Part shown: piece by piece, positions 57,591-64,000 of the stretch
How positions within the stretch are numbered: position 1 is the first letter of the stretch
Layout: each line of letters starts with the position of its first letter
Source: Xanthoparmelia taractica
Lineage: Eukaryota > Ascomycota > Lecanoromycetes > Lecanorales > Parmeliaceae
DNA: 64,000 bases
NCBI GenBank assembly: GCA_033085395.1
Contig: JANQBS010000181.1
Coordinates: forward strand, 17,763 to 81,762
Reading direction: 5' to 3'
Translations under genes and position numbers: made by a program
Notes under the pieces: model-generated
The model's database searches: none
What the model was told of the DNA's origin: nothing
The model's input: only the letters and a program-made list of their open reading frames with translations

Positions 57591-58730
57591 CGGTCGGTTT
57601 GGAGGATGATCTGGAGACTTTTCGATCCTGAGAAAGTGTGGCCGCTGATTGGAAATGGCTGCTGCAAAGACGGTACGTGCTAGAGACCCTTTCTTGTGTT
57701 GGTTTGTAAAGGAATTAGGGAAGCATCGAAGATTGGTTAGGGGCACCTAGGAATACGCCCCGTAGCGAGCTCGTACGAGCGTAGGGCTGGCCCTAAGGCA
57801 GCCCTGTTCAGAGTCTGAATTACTGAGACTTCAGGAGGAAGTCATGTCTAGATATAGCATCCTCCCTCAGCACACGGTAGGCATTATGATGCTGTGCTAC
57901 ACAATCGATTGGCTCGCAGGATCTACTTTTTCCAGTGAAGATCGCCTAAAGAGGAAGACAAATCGACGAGGGAACGCGCGGCAGTCACAAAAAGTTGGGT
58001 GGACAACTTTGATAGGGGCAGTGAGGGGTTACGTGTAGCGGGGATCGTTGTCCACCGATTTATTATTGTCACCGACCCTCGGAAAGGGCACACAGAAAAG
58101 CCCGCACCTAACCGCACCCTTCACTACACTATGTTTACTTTACTCAAGAAAGGATCTTGAGGATAAATATATTCATCCGAATACTTTCAACAAGTTTTGT
58201 GAAATTGGAGGGGTACGGGCTCTTCTATCGCCCGCATGACCGGACAAGTTCAACTTTAGCCTAAATCTAACAAGATCGGGCTTAGATCGTTTTGAGATAG
58301 CCTGGGTGAACTGTTTTATTGACTAGCGCTTCCGTGGTCCATGGCATGTCAATATTTAGGGGCATCTGTGCAGAGCGGAAAAGCAGGACGGCGGAGCCAT
58401 GGCCGGACAGGTAACAATGCTCCACGAACGACTGGGTACCACGTGCCTGGATGCCGTGCTCTATGGGTGTGATAACTGTATATGCAGCACGATTGCGTAG
58501 AGCCACCTATACTGAGACTTCGACAAGCCTGTGAAAGCTAGCTCCAACTGTTGAGTAAACATGCTAGAGCCTACTTAAGAAAGCCAGTGGTCCCATGAAT
58601 AGGTAAAGCAAGAAAATTATCTCAAACACGAAAACCCCACATTGTCCAGTCTCGTTGGCACATTGTGGAGCATACACGGTATTCCCATTTAGCTCTCATC
58701 CTTCTCCTCCTCTTGCCCAAATTCCTCACC
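57591..58730. promoter_or_regulatory. Divergent upstream region of MFS pseudogene and decarboxylase-like gene
   Basis: 1.1 kb without a recognised gene. Holds the promoters of the MFS remnant (minus) and the MmgE/PrpD gene (plus). Confidence 0.45.
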
Positions 58731-60306
58731 ATGCTTGACACTAGGTATCAAGCGCCAGCCAGCGCACCAAGCGGGCCCACCGGTAGAGTTTGCGATTTCG
58801 TGGCCTCCATTGAATTGGACGACGTGCCACGCGAGGTGAGAACAAATGCAAAGTATATCATCCTCGACGGCATAGCTTGCGCGTTGGTAGGTGCACAGCT
58901 GCCATGGAGCCGCACAGCAGCCAAGGCTGTTCTGGATATGGAAGGGTCTGGCAATTGCACTGTCATAGGTTGGAACCGAAGACTTAACCCCATGAGCGCA
59001 GCAATCCTGAACAGCACCTTCATACAAGGGTCTGAGCTTGACGACGTTCATGCCGATGCACCATGGCATGCCAGCTCCGTGATTCTACCTTCTCTTTTTG
59101 CTGCAGCAGAACATGCAAGCCGGGGAATGCAAGGTCCTAAGAAGTTCGATGGGGCTTCCTTCCTCCTGTCTACCATTGTCGGTTTCGAAATTAGGTCACG
59201 AGTCGGTCTGGCCTTGTATGGCTCCGAGATGCTGAGCCGAGGTTGGCACAGTGTGAGTCGCGTCTGCGAAATTTAATCGCGAGTATTGCTAAATGATGTT
59301 GGAAAGGGCGCGGTCTTTGGGCCGCCAGCTGCTGCTGCCGCGGCGTCGAAGCTTCTCGGCTTATCACCAGAGGAGATCGAAGACGCATTTGGCACAGCAT
59401 GCACTCAAGCAGGCGGTCTGGCGGCGGCTAGGTACGAGAGCATGGCTAAAAGAATGCAACATGGTTTTGCCGCCAGAAACGGGCTGTTTGCCGCGCTGAT
59501 GTCGAAAGAGAGCTACACTGGTATTGACAAAGTCTTTGAAAAACCCCATGGAGGTTTCTTATCAACATTCGGTAACGGTTCCAATCACGACGAGCGCTAT
59601 CTGCCAGCCAAGCTTACCGAAGGGCTGGGAGACAACTGGAAGGGTATGTCTGGCATGAGAGTCAAACCTTATGCGTCCCAGTTTTCGACGCATGCTGCCA
59701 TAAATTGCATACAATTCCTCCAAGAGCAGTATCCAGAGAGATTTGCATGTCTCGAATCCATCCAGAGAATCAAAATCACATTGGCTGAGGCGCCATTTGC
59801 CCATGGGGGTATGTCCTTCTCTACCTACCCAGGAGAAAGCACCAACTGAGGGGCTTTTAGGTCATCAGGTGCAACGTCCCCTGAACGCGTTAGGGGCTCA
59901 AATGAGCACCAGGTATACAGCAGCCGCTCAACTGCTCGACAGATCAGTTCTCCTGCATCAATTCAATTCGACTAACCTCGATCGTGATGATATTTGGCAG
60001 CTTGTGGGAAAAATCGACTGCGTCTGGGACCGCGAGTTTGATAGGCTGAGCCCATGGTATACTAGAGTCACGGTAGATTTTGGGAAAGGTTATACGATCT
60101 CTCACGAAATCCTAGCACCAAAAACTTACCACGATGCGCTTTCTAACGAAGCAATCCGCAGCAAATGGTCAGTGCTAGCTGATAGTGTTCTGAGCGCGGA
60201 GCGCAAGGCCCAGATTGAAAAGACTGTGCTGGACATGGAAAACTTGAGCGACATCAGTCAACTCATAAGGTTGTTAGAGGCCGAGGTCAAGAGCCCCATA
60301 GATTGA
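58731..60306 (+). CDS. MmgE/PrpD-family protein, cis-aconitate decarboxylase-like
   Basis: Exons 58731-59252, 59307-59808 and 59861-60306 (introns 54 and 52 nt) join in phase to 489 residues, almost exactly the length of Aspergillus cis-aconitate decarboxylase (490). Motifs shared with the MmgE/PrpD fold and the CAD branch are ILDGIACALVGAQLPWS (44-60), FIQGSELDDVHADAPWH (97-113), ACTQAGGLAAARYESMAKRM, QHGFAARNG (225-233) and the C-terminal LEAEVKSPID. The Asp/His of ELDD-H, the Lys of AKR and the His of QHGF correspond to the catalytic-region positions in this family. It may decarboxylate cis-aconitate to itaconate or dehydrate a 2-alkylcitrate; sequence alone does not choose. Start at Met 58731 has a good context (cctcaccATG). 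No mitochondrial leader is evident. The next stretch downstream is repeat-rich. Confidence 0.88.
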
Positions 60307-60540
60307 TAGTGATTTGCGAGTGGCACTGCATTTTCTCGTCGGCATTCAAAGTATTCTGTTTGGTCTTCAGAGAGGAAAGGATCTTCTCAAAGCCGCTGTA
60401 GTAGTGTAATGCCTCAGGGTACATGGTTGAACATTAAGGCTGTGCAATTGCTGTTGTTCCACTTGGCTCCGCCTTCGCACAAACCGCCTCGTGCGGGACG
60501 ACTGACATTGTCAAGCATGCTTTACCCAGTCTTAGTTGTC
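60307..60540. other. 3' flank of the decarboxylase-like gene
   Basis: Last stretch of normal base composition before the inverted arm at 60541. No gene recognised. Confidence 0.5.
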
Positions 60541-62161
60541 GGGAAGCACTGGGGGCGCAAGATAGGGGCGCAACGCAAGTTTCGGCAAACTTGCCTTAAT
60601 ACTTAGATTTGTATGGTAGTCTCACCAAAATTCAAGTACCTCGATAGATTATAACCCACATATAATAATATGCGAATATCTTCTTCTCACATCAATTCTA
60701 ATCTTAAATATCTTAATCTTATCTCAAGTTAACACTTTAATTATAAATCTTATCTTAGTTATAGATCTTATTAATATAAACGAATCTCTCTCTCTTATAC
60801 GGGTCGGAAAGGTGTGGTATATTTGATGGTATGGGACTAGTTTTTCGAATATCATATCGAAAGGTATGGGATATTCCATACTCTCATTGAGTTTTTAATA
60901 AATATATTACGTAATATTTTTTTATATTCTAAAAATACGTAAAAAGCTTAAGCGAACGCTTATATAATTATAAAATTCTATAAATAGATTAAAAAGATAT
61001 AATTTTTAAAAAAAAGTTGAAAAAAAGTTAAAAACGACTATGTTTAATAGATATCACACCTTTCCGACCCGTACTCTCTTATAAGATATCTTATCGTCGT
61101 TATAGTTAATTCTTTAGTCTTCTCTATCGTCGTTACTATTTCTATTTAAATATTTTATTCGTATCTCGAAGGAAATCTTATTTCTATTCTTTAGCGAGTA
61201 ATCGATCGTATTTCTTTCTCTTATCTTTATTCGTCTAGTAAAAACGAGACGTTTAATATACTCGACGATATTTAAATTTACTTATAGAACTACGTCTTTA
61301 ATTAGAGATTCGCTATCGTAATTATTTAGTATAAAAAGATAAACCCTTGTAAGATTTATTAATATATTTATTATTTCATCGAGATTAAGAATTAAAGAAA
61401 GCTATTAGAGTATAAAGTAGAGAAAGATTTAAAGTATAATATTACGCGAAAGTAGAACTAGATTAAGATTAAGACTAAGAGCTACGAATAACGTATATTT
61501 ATCGTCTTTAAGAATTTTAAACGTAATAAAAATAATAGAATCTAGCTTCTAGATCTAGAGAAGTTAAAGTATATTTAAGCTTTTCGCTCTTCTTCTCGCT
61601 TTTTTTTATCTTCTCGATTATTTAATTAATTTTATAGTCTTAAAAGTCTCGAGAGCGATTTAAAGATATTAAAAATAGTACTTTAATATTCTCTACTACT
61701 TTATCTTCTTTCTTCGCTTTGTTAATATTTATAATATTTAAATTAAGTTATTAAATTAAAGAGAAGAACATTTAAGAATAAAAAAAGATCTCTCGTAGAA
61801 GAGATCTCGAGAGTCTACGTTAAATATTACACTTTAGCTTATTATATAATCTAATAAAAAAAAGTCTAAGTAATATCTAATATCGAGTAAGAATATAGAT
61901 AAGAGAGCGTTTTAGTAATAGCGTATTTTAAAGATAACTTATTTATTAAGAAAATCTTCTAAGAACGAGAAATAAGTATATAGTAGCTACTTATTACGTC
62001 ACATATTTATATATAGGCCTTATAAACTAATTGCGATATTATATTGTAGATATCTTATATAGATACTTGAATTTTAATAGAGCTATTATACAAATCTAAG
62101 TATTAAGGCAAGTTTGCCGAAACTTGCGTTGCGTCCCTATCTTATGTCCTCAGGGCTTCCC
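60541..62161. repeat. Inverted repeat with >100-bp arms at the edge of the AT-rich block
   Basis: Left arm 60541 to about 60655 (starts gggaagcactgggggc) is matched in reverse complement by about 62048-62161 (ends cagggcttcccgc). The core caagtttcggcaaacttgcc with ttaatacttagatttgtat is identical in both. Most differences are transitions in the RIP direction, with the right arm more AT-rich. The arms may be the ends of a decayed DNA transposon, or an inverted duplication. Confidence 0.75.
60798..61073. mobile_element. 276-bp hAT-like miniature element, copy 1
   Basis: Starts tacgggtcggaaaggtgtg and ends with its exact reverse complement. Flanked on both sides by the direct 8-bp duplication ctctctta (60790-60797 and 61074-61081). 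8-bp target duplications are typical of hAT-superfamily elements. Interior is AT-rich and non-coding. Confidence 0.88.
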
Positions 62162-62549
62162 GCTTAGTTGTAGAGGAGAGATATACTAGATAAGCTTATT
62201 GTTTATAGACTTTCGTCGAGAATACACTCATGTGTGGGCTTTAAAACTAACTCTTTGTATTATATTGTGGTGCGCTTTTGAAATCTTAATAGAGCAATTC
62301 GAGGAATAAGAAAGATCGTGCTGGTGTTGAAGAATCTCGAGGCGAGTGACTTGGCGATTTTAGTTACTTTGCAGTTTAGACTTTATTATCGTATTCGATA
62401 ACGATTAATTCGTTTTTATTATTTACTCCACTAAGATTAAAGTTATAAATTAATCTACTTCTATTTTAACTCTATTATATTTAATATCTATATATTTTAT
62501 TAATTTTATACGACTTTTAAGTACTATTTTAATAGTATATAATCGCTTT

Positions 62550-62825
62550 TACGGGTCGAAAAGGTGTGATATATTTGATGGTATGGGATCAGTTTTTCGA
62601 ATATCATATCGAAAGGTATAAGATATCCCATACTCTTATTGGGTTTTTAATAAATATATTACGTGATATTTTTTTATATTCTAAAAATACGTAAAAAGCT
62701 TAAGCGAACGCTTATATAATTATAAAATTCTATAAATAGATTAAAAAGATATAATTTTTTAAAAAAAGTTAAAAAAAAGTTAAAAACGACTATATTCAAT
62801 AGATACCATACCTTTCCGACTCGTA
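62550..62825. mobile_element. 276-bp hAT-like miniature element, copy 2
   Basis: Same length and orientation as copy 1, with ends tacgggtcg and cgactcgta carrying a few substitutions. Flanked by the 8-bp duplication atcgcttt (62542-62549 and 62826-62833). Confidence 0.88.
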
Positions 62826-63877
62826 ATCGCTTTATATATCGCTTTTCTTAATTTAAGAATACTAATTATATCGCGCTTTAAAAAAGACTTAGAGTCTTAT
62901 AAATAATTTATTAAGACTCTATAATTAGTATATTTAGTATAAGAATACTCTAAATTATCTATATACTTACTATAACTTTAAAGTTAGTCTTAGAGTACTC
63001 GAGAAGTAGCTAGAGATCTAAAATAAAAAAACTCTATAATAAAGAGTCTTATAGAGACGAAACGCTTCGAGATTCGCTTATTATATATCTATCTTTAAAG
63101 ATAAATATAAATAATAAATAGATTTTAATAGTACTAAAGTCTAGAGATCTAGCTATAGCTTTAAAAAAACTATAATAATTAAGAATTAAAATAGAATTAA
63201 GAAGAAGACGAAGATTATATAATACTTACTCTTAAAATAAGAAGATTATAGGAATTATAAAAGAATATCTAAATTAAGACGTTATTAAGAACTATAGTAT
63301 TAGATATTTAATAGTATACTTTCGTTAAAATAATAATATTATTTCTCGAGACGATATTATATACGCTCTAAGGATTATAGATCTCGAGAGCGTTTAGTAT
63401 AGATTTAAAAAGAAGTAATATAGAAGAAAGAAGTACTTAGTAAATAAATTAAATACTATATAATCTATTAATATTTATTATAAGCTTAAGATCGTTAGTA
63501 TTAAAATCTATATCGTTATTAATATACACTCTTATAAGAATATATAAATCTATATAGAGATCTCTACTCGTATAGCTATTAGTATTATTTAGAAATCTAA
63601 AGTATCTAAAGAACGAGAAGATTATATCGAAAAGAATATAATTAAATCGAGACTCTAAGATAGTTCTTATTATTAATATATTTTATTAATTATATCTAGT
63701 ATAAGAAAATCGATTAGAAGAGAATTATATTATTTAAAAAAATACTAGCTATTTAATAAAAGTATCGCTAATTAATATATTAAAGTATAATAGATATAGT
63801 TATAATTCTTTTTACTATATTAATAAATAATCGTCTTTAATCTATTAAAGAAAGAAGATTAGTTTAAACTAGATTAG

Positions 63878-63923
63878 TACGGGTCGGAAAGGTGTGGTAT
63901 CTGTTGAATATAGTCGTTTTCAA
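63878..63923. mobile_element. Inverted fragment of the hAT-like element
   Basis: tacgggtcggaaaggtgtg followed by a sequence ending gtcgttttcaa is the right end of the element in reverse orientation, interrupted at 63924 by another copy. Confidence 0.75.
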
Positions 63924-64000
63924 TACGGGTCGGAAAGGTGTGGTATATTTGATGGTATGGGACTAGTTTTTCGAATATCATATCGAAAGGTATGGGATAT
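63924..64000. mobile_element. hAT-like miniature element, copy 3, cut by window edge
   Basis: Begins tacgggtcggaaaggtgtg and matches copy 1 over its first 77 bp. It sits inside the inverted fragment to its left, so it is a nested insertion; its predicted 8-bp duplication would be gttttcaa. Confidence 0.82.

Larger units (their letters stand above)
60607..64000. other. AT-rich, CpA/TpG-depleted (RIP-affected) block
   Basis: Over 3.3 kb to the window edge there are no coding frames. Base composition is strongly AT. In long stretches (for example 61081-61500 and 62830-63870) the dinucleotides CpA and TpG are nearly absent while CpG, CpT and GpA remain common. This is the footprint of repeat-induced point mutation (CpA to TpA on both strands). 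An island at about 62100-62390 keeps ordinary composition. Confidence 0.88.

Noticed and set aside
60541..64000. Repeated words considered as a CRISPR-like array or centromere-type satellite
   Set aside because: Copies are 276-bp transposon units with target duplications, not short regular spacer-separated repeats, and the genome is fungal.

Overview
The window is nuclear DNA of a filamentous ascomycete (Pezizomycotina). The evidence is short spliceosomal introns (mostly 45-70 nt, GT..AG, with CTAAC/CTGAC-type branch sites close to the acceptor), fungus-restricted families (CorA-like multidomain proteins, DUF7025-AAA, Zn2Cys6 regulators, LYS9 of the aminoadipate pathway), and an AT-rich block with the dinucleotide pattern left by repeat-induced point mutation (RIP). 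Genus cannot be fixed; a Leotiomycete or Dothideomycete would fit. Exon joins were worked out by hand from splice motifs and reading phase, without transcripts.

Layout. 1-4.6 kb: a large CorA-like membrane protein gene (minus strand) running off the left edge. 5.7-6.6 kb: a poorly resolved or decaying gene. 7.6-16.1 kb: a small metabolic block with an FAD monooxygenase, a LYS9-type saccharopine dehydrogenase, a 250-bp inverted-repeat element, a short-chain dehydrogenase and a small secreted protein. 18.7-32.5 kb: four large genes reminiscent of fungal NLR/heterokaryon-recognition repertoires: a RelA/SpoT-domain protein, a STAND-N-terminus + pseudokinase + ZZ-finger gene with an in-frame stop, a DUF7025-AAA+ ATPase gene with two apparent frameshifts, and a DUF7708-type protein. 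33.2-35.1 kb: a Myb/SANT-like protein. 36.3-39.0 kb: a pepsin-fold transmembrane protein that has lost its first catalytic Asp. 40.4-41.9 kb: a secreted, Ser/Thr-rich, probably anchored glycoprotein.

44.3-60.3 kb looks like an organic-acid (aconitate/itaconate-type) gene cluster, part intact and part decayed. It holds a CYP505-type P450-reductase gene that has lost its heme domain and most of its FMN domain, a frameshifted mitochondrial dicarboxylate-type carrier, an intact PrpF-family isomerase, an intact Zn2Cys6 regulator, a frameshifted MFS exporter, and an intact 489-aa MmgE/PrpD protein resembling fungal cis-aconitate decarboxylase. The parts match the usual toolkit (mitochondrial carrier, isomerase, decarboxylase, exporter, regulator, P450), but carrier, exporter and P450 are broken here.

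The cluster ends against a 3.4-kb AT-rich block (60.6-64 kb) with CpA and TpG nearly absent. It contains two full 276-bp hAT-like miniature elements with perfect 8-bp target duplications, a third nested copy cut by the window edge, and a pair of >100-bp inverted arms. No tRNA, rRNA or CRISPR array was seen.
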